From assembly GCA_036275365.1 (NCBI GenBank), contig DASUDX010000036.1, positions 1-35,681 of the forward strand: a DNA stretch of 35,681 nt, written 5' to 3'. Position 1 is the first letter of the stretch; the number at the start of each line of letters is the position of its first letter. The position numbers were made by a program, and so were the translations under genes. Below the pieces are notes generated by a model. It saw only the letters and a list, made by a program, of their open reading frames with translations, ran no database searches and had not been told where the DNA came from. Positions 27,025 through 34,326 of the stretch are shown here, one piece after another. This DNA comes from DASUDX01 sp036275365. GTDB taxonomy: Bacteria; Pseudomonadota; Gammaproteobacteria; Nevskiales; Nevskiaceae.

Positions 27025-27386
27025 CCCTCGGGCGGCGCTTTCGGCGCGGCCTTGGGCGGGGCGAGGAAGGCCAGCACCTGGGCATCGGCCTGCTCGCGGC
27101 TGACCCGGTGGCGCAGCTGCACCAGCCCGGCCAGGCGATGCACATTGCCCTGTACCGCGGCCAGTTCCTCCTTGCCGATCTTCGGCCAGGTGGCCTGGGC
27201 GGCCGGCAGCCGCTGCTTCCAGTGCAGGCGGTCGCTGGCCTGTCCGGCCAGGGTGTCGGCCTGGTGCTGCTGGCGGCTGCGCAGCCCGGTGATGGGCGGC
27301 GGGGCCGCCGGCAGGGGCGCCGGGGCCGGCGGGGTGGCGACGGGCACGATCACGGCCAGCGCCGGGTCCAGCTTGGAAAGATCCAT
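27021..27386 (-). CDS. CsbD-like domain protein with proline-rich N-terminus
   Basis: With the ATG at 27386 the product has 121 residues. Residues ~13-33 are an alanine/proline-rich linker. Residues 56-108 match the CsbD stress-protein domain: WKQRLPAAQATWPKIGKEEL, AAVQGNVHRLAGLVQ and REQADAQV correspond to the W..K, GN.D.L.G.IQ and EEA..QV positions of CsbD. CsbD is a small general-stress protein of unknown mechanism, usually about 60-70 residues, so this version is long. Two earlier starts (ATG 27395, GTG 27407) are possible; none has a good ribosome site. Confidence 0.65.
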   Translation of the reverse strand: MDLSKLDPALAVIVPVATPPAPAPLPAAPPPITGLRSRQQHQADTLAGQASDRLHWKQRLPAAQATWPKIGKEELAAVQGNVHRLAGLVQLRHRVSREQADAQVLAFLAPPKAAPKAPPEG

Positions 27387-27390
27387 GACA

Positions 27391-27418
27391 GACATCCAGG
27401 TCAACACTGACGGATGTC
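27391..27418. promoter_or_regulatory. Inverted repeat just upstream of the CsbD-like start
   Basis: GACATCC (27391-27397) and GGATGTC (27412-27418) are exact reverse complements with a 14-base spacer. If translation starts at 27386, the pair lies directly before the gene and could be an operator or leader hairpin. No regulator is assigned. Confidence 0.4.
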
Positions 27419-27514
27419 AGCCCGTCACGGTACACGCTTTGGTCTGCGCCCGTTCCCGCGCGCCGCGGCGCGCACGGCATACTGCCGCCCCCTTGGCCGT
27501 GAAACCCTCTGCCC

Positions 27515-27883
27515 ATGTCGCGCCTGATCCTCGATGAAAGCCGTCTGCACCCTGCCATCCGCGAGACCGTCGCCGGGCATCACCGCGATCTGATCGAGGA
27601 GGTCGAGGCCGCCATCCGCCAGCACCGCATCGTGGTGGTGGGCATGGCGCAGAACCCGGTGCCGAAGAAGGCGCGCAAGCTGCTGGAGGCGGCGGGCCTC
27701 GCCTATCACTACCTCGAGTACGGCAGCTATCTGAACACCTGGCGCCGCCGCAATGCCCTGAAGATGTGGACCGGCTGGCCGACCTTTCCGATGGTGTTCA
27801 TCCGCGGCCAGCTGATCGGCGGGGCGGACGATCTGGCCCGCCTGCAGGCGAGCGGCGAGCTGAAGGCGCTGCTGGACGGCTGA
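27515..27883 (+). CDS. Glutaredoxin-fold protein lacking any cysteine
   Basis: The 122-residue product matches a monothiol glutaredoxin-like pattern: IRQHRIVVVGMAQNPVPKKARKLLEAAGL, then YLEYGSY, and a cis-proline/GSH-binding region with WPTFPMVFIRGQLIGGADDL. At the position of the usual CPxC/CGFS it reads NPVPKKA, and there is no cysteine anywhere. A dithiol or monothiol oxidoreductase role is therefore unlikely; it may bind glutathione or an iron-sulfur cluster partner, or be structural. The DUF3228 gene starts one base after its stop. The gene is divergent from the CsbD-like gene. Confidence 0.8.
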   Translation: MSRLILDESRLHPAIRETVAGHHRDLIEEVEAAIRQHRIVVVGMAQNPVPKKARKLLEAAGLAYHYLEYGSYLNTWRRRNALKMWTGWPTFPMVFIRGQLIGGADDLARLQASGELKALLDG

Positions 27884-27884
27884 G

Positions 27885-28469
27885 ATGGGCGGCATCGTGC
27901 TGACCCGCTTCGCCCGCGGGCGGCTGTTCCCGCGCGATGGCCGCGCCACCGCCATCCAGGGCTGTAGCGCCGAGGCCTTCGAGGCGCATCTCAATCGGGA
28001 GCCGCCGCTGCGGGTGCTGCCGGGCTATGCGCCGTTCTGCCAGCTGCAGGTCCATCGCAACTGGACCGAGACCCGCTGCCTGACGGTGCCGATCACCGCC
28101 GCCAACCGCCACCAGCTGCGCAGCGCCTACGAGGCGCGCAACCCGCGCGAGCTGCCGGTGCTGGTGCGCTGGCTGGAAGGGGTGACCCCGCCGGTGGCCG
28201 CCTATCTGGTGGTGATCCTCTACAGCCGCGAGCAGCTCGAGCGCGAGGGCGATCGCATCCGCGGGGACTGGGGCGTGGTGGGCTGCCTGGCCACCGCCGA
28301 GCCCGAGGAGATTCCGATGGCGCCGATCACGATGATGCGCAACGCCCTGGGGGTGGCGGAGGGCGGCTCCGGCGTGCCGCTGGATCGCGCCGCCTACCAG
28401 CGCAGCGTCGAGTACTGGGCCACCCACGCCAACTGGCGCCCGGCGCCGGCGGCCGGGCCGGCGGACTGA
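27885..28469 (+). CDS. DUF3228 family protein
   Basis: The 194-residue product matches the DUF3228 family: it has VLPGYAPFCQLQVHRNWTE, ITAANRHQLRSAYEARNP.ELPVLVRWLEG, AYLVVILYSREQLE, and the conserved end IPMAPITMMRNALGV.EGGSGVPLDR..Y..SV.YW..HANW. Function is unknown; there is no signal peptide. It is one base downstream of the cysteine-free glutaredoxin-like gene, so the two proteins are probably made together. Confidence 0.85.
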   Translation: MGGIVLTRFARGRLFPRDGRATAIQGCSAEAFEAHLNREPPLRVLPGYAPFCQLQVHRNWTETRCLTVPITAANRHQLRSAYEARNPRELPVLVRWLEGVTPPVAAYLVVILYSREQLEREGDRIRGDWGVVGCLATAEPEEIPMAPITMMRNALGVAEGGSGVPLDRAAYQRSVEYWATHANWRPAPAAGPAD

Positions 28470-28503
28470 CCCCTGGAGGATCCTCCCGCTTGCCATTTGC
28501 GGC

Positions 28504-28521
28504 CTACCAATCGTAAGGTTG
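28504..28521 (+). promoter_or_regulatory. Putative TetR operator, autoregulatory copy
   Basis: CTACC-N7-AGGTTG ends four bases before the TetR ATG. The same CTACC-N7-AGGTTG, in the reverse direction, lies before the downstream lipoprotein gene (13 of 18 bases identical). A TTGCCA (28490-28495) and TAAGGT (28514-28519) 18 bases apart form a promoter that the site would cover. Confidence 0.55.
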
Positions 28522-28524
28522 GCC

Positions 28525-29115
28525 ATGGCCGCCCATCTTCCCGCCGTGGATACCCGTACTGCCCTGCTCGACGCGGCGCAGCAGTTCATCCAGCGCGACG
28601 CCTACGATGGCTTCAGCTTCCAGGCGCTGGCCGATGCCGTGGGCATCCGCAAGGCCAGCATCTATCACCACTTCGAGTCCAAGGATGCGGTGGCGATCGC
28701 CCTGCTCGAGCGGGCCCGCGACGGCCTCTCGGCCTGGGCCCAGCGCCAGCAGCGGCGCGCACCGCCCGAGCGCCTGCGCGCCTACTGCTTCGAGCTCTAC
28801 CGGGATGGTCTCGGTGCCGGCGACCGCCTCTGCCCGGCGGGGTCCTTCGGTGCCGGCTGGTCGCACCACAGCCCGGCGGTGCAGGCCGCCGCCCAGGCGG
28901 CGATGGCGCCGCAGCGGCGCTTCCTGCAGCAGTGCTTCCGCGACGGGCTCGGCGACGGCAGCCTGCGGGCGCCGCCCGGCTGTGCCGCCGAGGCCTGCGG
29001 CGACTGGTTCGCCGCCACCGTGCAGGGGGCGCTGCTCACCGCCCGTCCCCTCGGCGGCGCGGCCTTCTTCGAGGCGGTCTGCGCCACCGCGCTGGCCGCC
29101 GTGATCCGGGCCTGA
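28525..29115 (+). CDS. TetR-family transcriptional regulator
   Basis: The 197-residue product (ATG 28525; a TTG two codons earlier is possible) has an N-terminal TetR helix-turn-helix: TALLDAAQQFIQRDAYDGFS, then FQALADAVGIRKASIYHHF and ESKDAV. The ligand domain contains LCPAGSFGAGWSHHSP, similar to the CP.G segment of the YxaF/LmrA-type C-terminal domain; the cysteine could in principle sense electrophiles or oxidants, which is inference. Related operator-like sites precede this gene and the ABM-like lipoprotein gene downstream, so it probably represses both. Confidence 0.88.
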   Translation: MAAHLPAVDTRTALLDAAQQFIQRDAYDGFSFQALADAVGIRKASIYHHFESKDAVAIALLERARDGLSAWAQRQQRRAPPERLRAYCFELYRDGLGAGDRLCPAGSFGAGWSHHSPAVQAAAQAAMAPQRRFLQQCFRDGLGDGSLRAPPGCAAEACGDWFAATVQGALLTARPLGGAAFFEAVCATALAAVIRA

Positions 29116-29128
29116 TCCGGCGTGTCTG

Positions 29129-29146
29129 CAACCTACCAAAAGGTAG
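29129..29146 (-). promoter_or_regulatory. Putative TetR operator before the lipoprotein gene
   Basis: CAACCTACCAAAAGGTAG contains the perfect inverted repeat CTACC-AAAA-GGTAG (29133-29146). Read on the minus strand it gives CTACC-N7-AGGTTG, the same layout as the site before the TetR gene. It lies 16 bases before the lipoprotein ATG. Confidence 0.6.
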
Positions 29147-29162
29147 TCTGAGGAGTGTCCTG

Positions 29163-29675
29163 ATGAAAACCGCGTTCCTGTTTCTCCGGCGCCGCTGGCG
29201 TAGCCGCCTGGCCGGTTCCGCCGCCGTGCTGATCGGCGCCCTCGGACTGGGGGCCTGCAGCATCGGCACGCCCTACCGCAGCCTCGAGGGGCCGGCGGCC
29301 GGCGGCGAGCGGGTGGTGGCCCTGACCCACGCCCGCCTCGGTGAGGATGCCGCGGCCCGCGGCCGCTTCTGGGAGGGGGTCTGGCGGGTGGAGGGGGCGC
29401 TGGCGCGCCAGCCGGGTCTGGTCGGTCACCGCCTGCGCCGCAGCCTGCTCGGCCGCGAGGTGTGGACGATGACGGTCTGGCAGGACGAGGCCAGCCTCGA
29501 GGCCTTCGTCCGCAGCCCGCTGCACCAGCAGGCGATGCGCGAGGGCGTGGCGGCACTGAGCTTCATCGAGACCGCCCGCCTGCGGCTGCCGGCCGAGCGG
29601 CTGCCACCGAGCTGGGATGAGGCCGAGGCGGCCCTCGCCGCCCAGGGCCGCGCGGGCTACGCGCCGCCGCGCTGA
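29163..29675 (+). CDS. Lipoprotein with antibiotic-biosynthesis-monooxygenase-like domain
   Basis: The 170-residue product has a basic start, a hydrophobic stretch and a lipobox ending at C32 (LGLGAC), so it should be membrane-anchored. The rest resembles a dimeric alpha/beta-barrel ABM domain: GVWRVEGALARQPGLVGHRL, VWTMTVWQDEASLEAFVRSP, HQQAMREG. Such domains oxidise quinol-like compounds or bind small aromatics; ligand is unknown. An AGGAG precedes the ATG. The upstream TetR gene and its operator-like site suggest induction by the ligand. A lipid-anchored form is unusual for ABM proteins. Confidence 0.7.
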   Translation: MKTAFLFLRRRWRSRLAGSAAVLIGALGLGACSIGTPYRSLEGPAAGGERVVALTHARLGEDAAARGRFWEGVWRVEGALARQPGLVGHRLRRSLLGREVWTMTVWQDEASLEAFVRSPLHQQAMREGVAALSFIETARLRLPAERLPPSWDEAEAALAAQGRAGYAPPR

Positions 29676-29687
29676 GGCGGACTCAGC
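29671..29687. terminator. Hairpin across convergent stop codons
   Basis: GCTGAG (29671-29676) and CTCAGC (29682-29687) pair around a five-base loop and include the stop codons of the lipoprotein and FecR genes. The stem is short and lacks a T-run, so termination is uncertain. Confidence 0.3.
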
Positions 29688-30510
29688 CGCTGCAGCGGGC
29701 GGTCTCGGCCGGCGGGTCCTTCTTGCCGAGGCCGAGGAAGCCGCCGATCAGCCCGGTGACCTCGCCGGAGATCATGCCGCGCAGCTCGCTGGGCAGGCGC
29801 TCGTCGATCTTGTCCTGCAGGCGGCGCAGGCCCTCCTGCTTGAGCTCCTGCAGCTGGCCGTCGAAGGTGCCCGCCTGGAACAGCCCGGGCGGGGGCTGGA
29901 TCAGACCGAAGCGGGTGGCAGCGGCGAGGCCGCGGGCGACGAAATCGGCGCTGGTGACGAAGCCGGTCTGGCCGGCGAGGATCTCCAGCACCTGGCCGCG
30001 CTCATCGCGCATGTAGGTGCCGCCCTCGGTGACGCAGGTGTAGCTGCCGGCATCGAGATCGCCCTGGCGCTCGGCGCGGTAGACCGTATCGAAATCGGTG
30101 CCGCGCACGCCGATGGTGGCGACCGGGGTGAGCACCTGCACCTGGTCGCGGTTCATCTTGCCGACCAGGCCGGTGACGAAGCGCAGACCGCCGCGCAGCA
30201 GCCTGAGGGTGGTGGCGCTGCTCGGGTCATCGGCCTGGTAGCGGTAGCGCGCCAGCTCCACCTCGCTGTTGGGACGCAGCACCAGCAGGGCGTTGTCGAC
30301 GAAGCGCAGCACCGCCTCGCCATCGGCCCCGGTGCGCAGCACCTGGGTCTCGTCGAGCGCCTCGCCCTGGCGCACCGCATAGGGCGCCACCCCGGGCCCC
30401 TGCAGGGTGACCTCGCCGCGCAGGCGCTCCACCTCGCCGACCTTGGCCGGCAGCGGCCCGGCCAGCAGCGCCAGCCCCAGACCCAGCATCACCCGCCATC
30501 CTGCGCGCAC
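29683..30510 (-). CDS. FecR-domain secreted protein
   Basis: I choose the GTG at 30510, with an AAGGGAG ribosome site six bases upstream; the product then has 275 residues and a short signal peptide (MLGLGLALLAGPLPA). The FecR domain follows: VERLRGEVTLQG, LRTGADGEAVLRFVDNALLVLRPNSEVELARY, LLRGGLRFVTG, and TPVATIGVRGTDFD. The C-terminal part is helical and charged (FDGQLQELKQEGLRRLQDKI) and ends in GGFLGLGKKDPP. Stand-alone FecR proteins without a sigma factor or TonB receptor are often linked to cell-surface or adenylate cyclase systems; no such partner is visible here. Confidence 0.82.
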   Translation of the reverse strand: MRAGWRVMLGLGLALLAGPLPAKVGEVERLRGEVTLQGPGVAPYAVRQGEALDETQVLRTGADGEAVLRFVDNALLVLRPNSEVELARYRYQADDPSSATTLRLLRGGLRFVTGLVGKMNRDQVQVLTPVATIGVRGTDFDTVYRAERQGDLDAGSYTCVTEGGTYMRDERGQVLEILAGQTGFVTSADFVARGLAAATRFGLIQPPPGLFQAGTFDGQLQELKQEGLRRLQDKIDERLPSELRGMISGEVTGLIGGFLGLGKKDPPAETARCSG

Positions 30511-30570
30511 CGGCTGCTCCCTTCGGCGATCCGGCGCCGATGATGCCACCGCCGGGCCGCACCACGGCGG

Positions 30571-31278
30571 CTACTGGATCAGATCCGCCTGGGTGTCGTC
30601 GGTGTAGTAGAGGAGATTGAAGTGGCCGAGCGCCCACACATAGTCGGCATCGGCGCCCGGGATCCGGCTGGAATGAACGCCGCCGACCGTGCACACGCCG
30701 GTGGCGCAGACGATCTCGTCCTGCCAGCTGTAGAAGGAGTAGACATCCTGCCCCAGGGTGCCGCCCTGGATCGAGTTCAGGAACGGGCTGTTCACCGACA
30801 GACCCCAGGCGCCGCAGGTGGAGTTGGCGACGTTGTACGGGTACTGCCCGCAGGACCACAGGCCGCGGTAGCCGGCGGCGATGCCGATGAAGGTGTGGAC
30901 TTTCGAGGCCAGTCCGAGATCGAGGATCTGCTTGGCCGCCAGCGTCACGCCCATCGAATGGGCGATCACATCGACCTTGCCGGTGCAGGAGTTGGCGATG
31001 GCGCTGGTGAGCGCATTGCGCACCGGCGTCTCCTCGCTGCCGCTGTGGTCGTTGCAGGCCGGGCAGGATTTGCTGCCCCAGCTCGGGGTGTAGATCTGGC
31101 TGCTGCTGTAGCCGCGCCAGTAGAGCTCGTTGAGGGTGATGTTGAAATCCGAGGGATAGCGGGCGTTGCCATGCACCAGCACCACATTGTCCCGGCACTG
31201 GGCGGCGGCGGTGGGGGCGAGCAGCAGGGCGGACAGCAGGCTGAGCAGGGGCAGCAGCCAGCGCGACGAGACGGGCAT
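30571..31278 (-). CDS. Secreted lipase (alpha/beta fold, class 2-like)
   Basis: The 235-residue product has a signal peptide to about residue 27 (LLLAPTAAA). The mature protein starts NVVLVHGNARYPSDF, with a nucleophile elbow AHSMG at S108, an acid probably in YSWQDEIV, and a histidine near the end in ALGHFNLLYY. Several cysteines (SCPAC, CGQYP, CGAWG, ATGVCTVGG) suggest disulfides in the extracellular form. This pattern matches the Lipase_2/EstA-type triacylglycerol lipases. A strong palindrome lies upstream, in the likely promoter. Confidence 0.85.
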   Translation of the reverse strand: MPVSSRWLLPLLSLLSALLLAPTAAAQCRDNVVLVHGNARYPSDFNITLNELYWRGYSSSQIYTPSWGSKSCPACNDHSGSEETPVRNALTSAIANSCTGKVDVIAHSMGVTLAAKQILDLGLASKVHTFIGIAAGYRGLWSCGQYPYNVANSTCGAWGLSVNSPFLNSIQGGTLGQDVYSFYSWQDEIVCATGVCTVGGVHSSRIPGADADYVWALGHFNLLYYTDDTQADLIQ

Positions 31279-31351
31279 CGATCTTCTCCAGGCACGGTGG
31301 GGGAAGCCCGCGACATGGGCGGTCTTCTCGGAAGGACGACCGCGTCATACC

Positions 31352-31380
31352 AACCTGACGATGTCGTCAGGTTTGAAACC
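31352..31380. promoter_or_regulatory. Overlapping palindromes upstream of the lipase gene
   Basis: AACCTGACGA (31352-31361) and TCGTCAGGTT (31364-31373) form a perfect inverted repeat with a two-base spacer, and GGTTTGAAACC (31370-31380) is a second palindrome overlapping it. The site is 74 bases before the lipase start and looks like an operator for a dimeric repressor. Confidence 0.55.
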
Positions 31381-31423
31381 TAGACCGCCGCACGGAGGCC
31401 GTCAACCGTCCCGGACGCTGGCC

Positions 31424-32131
31424 TCAGCGGCGCGGTGCGCCGAGGTAGTGCAGACCAAGCAGGGTGAAGCCGCTGAGGGTGAACAGCAGGGCGCTGGCGG
31501 CGGCGAGGATCAGCAGCGGGTGGTTGAAGTTCTCGCGCTCGCGGTAATCCATGATGTGCAGCATCCAGACGAAGTCGAACACCCGCCACCAGTGGTTGCG
31601 GCGCGCCACCACCTGGCCGCTGTAGCCGTCGAGATAGAGGGTGGTGGCGCGGGCATCGTCGAAGCGGGCCCGCCACAGCGGCGCGCTGCGGCCGCGTGCC
31701 TCCGCCGGCACCTCGTCGAGCCGCTCGAGCTGGGTCAGCGCCCCGCTGCCGCGGTAGTCGGTCAGGGCCAGCTGGCGTGCCTCGTGTTCCTCGAGCACCG
31801 CCAGCGGCTCGCCGCTGCCGGCCTCGATCCAGATCACCCGCTCGCCGGCCTGCAGGCGGTACACCGGCCGTCCGCGCAGATGCTGCAGGCTGGCGCTCTG
31901 CACCCCTTCCGGCGCATGGCGCCGCAGCACGGCATCGAGCGGCACGCCGATGCGCTCGGCCTGCAGCACGCCCGCCACCTGCGGCGCGGCCAGATCGGCG
32001 CCGCGGACCGTTTCCAGCCGGAAGGCGCTCATCACCAGCCCGCCGCCGATCCAGAACAGCAGCTGCAGGCCGATCAGCAGACCGAGCAGCCGGTGCAGCA
32101 GGCGCAGGCGACGGCGGGCGAGCGGCGACAT
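31424..32131 (-). CDS. PepSY-domain membrane protein
   Basis: With the ATG at 32131 (GGTGAG upstream) the product has 235 residues. An N-terminal helix (LLHRLLGLLIGLQLLFWIGGGLVMS) and a C-terminal one (PLLILAAASALLFTLSGFTLLGLHYLG) flank a periplasmic part containing a PepSY-like segment (TTLYLDGYSGQVVARRNHWWRVFDFVWMLHIMDYRERENFNH). The histidine-rich WW..FDF.WMLHIMD motif is typical of PepSY-associated membrane proteins, some of which take part in metal or haem reduction. It begins four bases after the LVIVD lipoprotein stop, so both are in one operon. Confidence 0.8.
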   Translation of the reverse strand: MSPLARRRLRLLHRLLGLLIGLQLLFWIGGGLVMSAFRLETVRGADLAAPQVAGVLQAERIGVPLDAVLRRHAPEGVQSASLQHLRGRPVYRLQAGERVIWIEAGSGEPLAVLEEHEARQLALTDYRGSGALTQLERLDEVPAEARGRSAPLWRARFDDARATTLYLDGYSGQVVARRNHWWRVFDFVWMLHIMDYRERENFNHPLLILAAASALLFTLSGFTLLGLHYLGAPRR

Positions 32132-32135
32132 GAGC

Positions 32136-33548
32136 TCACCAGACCCCGTTGGTGACGCGGATGACATAGAGCCCGCTGTAGCCGTCCGAGTACCAGATCT
32201 CCTTGCGCTCCGGCACGAAGGCGGGGCTGGACATGGCCCAGTTGCTGGCCTCGAACACCGGGGTGATGCGCGGGCTCACCGGTGCGTTGAAGTAGGCCAC
32301 CTCGCGCGGCCGCCGGGGATCGCGGATATCGAAGATGCGCAGGCCGGAGACGATCATGCTGCAGGCGACGATGTCCGGGTTCACCCGCGTCGGCAGATTG
32401 CAGTAGTGGCCGGCATAGCCCTGCACGGGCAGCTGGGCGCCCGGGTCATCGGCGATCGCCGCGCGGTTCTCCGGCTCGTGCACCTCCAGACGCAGGTCCG
32501 AGACCACCACCGGCTGGGTCTCGTCGCTGATGTCGATGATGCGGCCGGCGCCCACCCGGCTGCCGTGGGCGGCCACGCCCCCGTCCTCGTTGGTGCTGTA
32601 CTCGTCGATCTCCAGCAGATAGGGCCGGCCATCGCGGGTGAAGGGAATGGCGTTCTGCGGAATGGTCTGGTTCGGCCAGGAGATGGTGCCCACCTCGCGC
32701 ACCGTGGGGTTGGCCACCCGTGCCTGGATCTCCGAGATATCCAGGATCAGCACGCCGTGGTCGTTGCCGGCGGCCAGATAGGCGCGGTTGCCGTCGTTGC
32801 TGATCGACAGGCCATGGGAGGTGTAGTCGCCGGTCCACAGCGGCACGGGCACCGGCCCGGAGAGATCCACCGCGGTGAGCGTGGGCGTGCCCGGCGAGGC
32901 CGAGAAGAAGGTGCGCCCATCCGGCGAGAGCCCGCTCTCGTGGCCCAGCGCACCGACCGGTGCCGAGGCGCGCAGGCGCGGGCTGCGGCAGTCCGGCTCG
33001 AGGTCGTAGACATCCACCACGCCCGGATAGAAGCTGGGGTTGCCGGCCACCGCCGCCAGCACGCCGGCCTGCTGGGAGAGCACCACCGACTCGTGCGGCG
33101 AGAGCATGGCCGGGGTCACCAGGCGGGCGGTCAGCACCGGCTGGGTGGGATCGCTCATGTCCAGCACATGCACGCCGGCCTGGGCGTCCGAGGCATTGGT
33201 GGGGTAGAGCAGCACGGTGTCGTAGTAGGCGCACTCGCGGCCGCTGCGGTCGACATAGCGCTCCACCTTGAAGCCGCCAACCGTGCCGCGGGCATTCGGC
33301 GTGGTGTAGGCGCCCACCAGCTCGGTGTTGCAGGTATAGCCCTGGGCGGCGCGGCCGCTGTCGTGCTCGGCCCGGCTGACCCGGCCCTGCAGCCCGGTTT
33401 CCGGGCGCGAACCCGGCCCGCACTGCGCCTTGGGGGTGGCCCCCACCGGCGGCGCGGTGGGCGCGGCGGTGCCGCTGCTGCCTCCGCAGGCGGCAAGGCT
33501 GAGGCTCAGCAGGACCGCGGCCGCAGGGGCCAGGCGCACAGGGGTCAT
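32136..33548 (-). CDS. LVIVD-repeat lipoprotein (beta-propeller-like)
   Basis: The 470-residue product starts at ATG 33548, seven bases after a GGAGGAG; an earlier GTG lies inside that ribosome site and is rejected. A lipobox ends at C21 (LSLAAC). The body contains repeated VHVLDMSDPTQP, VDVYDLEPDC, LTAVDLSGPVP, VLILDISEI, IIDISDETQPVV and LRIFDIRDPRRPRE elements, the LVIVD type, which form a propeller. The repeats end with WYSDGYSGLYVIRV. Function is unknown; a surface-exposed binding protein is likely. Confidence 0.82.
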   Translation of the reverse strand: MTPVRLAPAAAVLLSLSLAACGGSSGTAAPTAPPVGATPKAQCGPGSRPETGLQGRVSRAEHDSGRAAQGYTCNTELVGAYTTPNARGTVGGFKVERYVDRSGRECAYYDTVLLYPTNASDAQAGVHVLDMSDPTQPVLTARLVTPAMLSPHESVVLSQQAGVLAAVAGNPSFYPGVVDVYDLEPDCRSPRLRASAPVGALGHESGLSPDGRTFFSASPGTPTLTAVDLSGPVPVPLWTGDYTSHGLSISNDGNRAYLAAGNDHGVLILDISEIQARVANPTVREVGTISWPNQTIPQNAIPFTRDGRPYLLEIDEYSTNEDGGVAAHGSRVGAGRIIDISDETQPVVVSDLRLEVHEPENRAAIADDPGAQLPVQGYAGHYCNLPTRVNPDIVACSMIVSGLRIFDIRDPRRPREVAYFNAPVSPRITPVFEASNWAMSSPAFVPERKEIWYSDGYSGLYVIRVTNGVW

Positions 33549-33599
33549 CGGTTTCTCCTCCACGGTCGGACGCCGCGATGCCCTATGGTGACAAAGCGC

Positions 33600-34286
33600 T
33601 CAGGGTTCGGCCTTGGCCGCGAGGACATCCAGGGTGAGCCGCATCGTCCGGATCTCCTCGGACTGCTCGCGCAGCACCTCGGCGGCCAGCCGCCGCACCA
33701 CCGGCAGGGCCGCCTCGCGGGCGGCCAGGCGTGCCATCGGCAGCCCGCCCTCGTGGTGGGCCAGCATCAGTTCCAGAAAGCGCGCGTCGCGTGCGCGGCC
33801 CTCCAGCCGGTTCAGCGCCAGCAGGTCCTCGGCGGTGGCGAGGCCGACCATGCCGCCGGGCGCGCGGGCGCAGTCCAGCAGGTACTGGCGCAGCGCCGCA
33901 TCCGGTGGCCGCTGGCCGCGCAGCATCCAGTCCATCGCCCCGCTGGCCGGGGGATGCAGCGAGGCGCCCCACAGGCGCAGCCAGCCGCGCATCTCGCCCA
34001 GTTCCACCAGCTGGGTCTCGAGCATCCGCTGCGCCAGCGGTGCCAGGCCGGTGGGCCGGCCATCCAGCAGCTGGCGGGCAAGGCCGATGGCCTGCTGGTG
34101 ATGGCGGCTCATGGTCTGGGCGAAGCCGATGTCGACCGCGCTGGCGGCCGTGGGCGGCGTGACCGCACGCAGGCGATAGCCGAGCTGACTGAGCAGCAGG
34201 GCCAGCGCCAGCCCGGCCAGCAGGAATGCGGCCAGCGCGATGAGCCCGGCGCGCGGAAGAGGGAGGGTCGAAGATGGCCAGCGCAT
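33600..34286 (-). CDS. DUF305-family membrane-anchored protein
   Basis: The 228-residue product has one N-terminal helix (AGLIALAAFLLAGLALALLLSQLG) and a periplasmic ferritin-like helical domain. Family motifs are FAQTMSRHHQQAIGLARQLLDG, LETQLVELGEMRGWL, and ELMLAHHEGGLPMARLA. The paired histidine motifs (SRHHQQA and AHHEGGL) are the DUF305 hallmark; members such as CopM bind copper. A metal-binding role is plausible. The gene is 51 bases upstream of the LVIVD lipoprotein on the same strand and 40 bases from the divergent membrane protein at 34327. Confidence 0.85.
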   Translation of the reverse strand: MRWPSSTLPLPRAGLIALAAFLLAGLALALLLSQLGYRLRAVTPPTAASAVDIGFAQTMSRHHQQAIGLARQLLDGRPTGLAPLAQRMLETQLVELGEMRGWLRLWGASLHPPASGAMDWMLRGQRPPDAALRQYLLDCARAPGGMVGLATAEDLLALNRLEGRARDARFLELMLAHHEGGLPMARLAAREAALPVVRRLAAEVLREQSEEIRTMRLTLDVLAAKAEP

Positions 34287-34326
34287 CCGGGCATGATGCC
34301 AGCGCCCGCCCGCGCCGAGACCCTCG

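Noticed and set aside
28475..28486. The 12-base palindrome GGAGGATCCTCC as an operator
   Set aside because: It is a single short palindrome with no second copy; it may be chance in GC-rich DNA.
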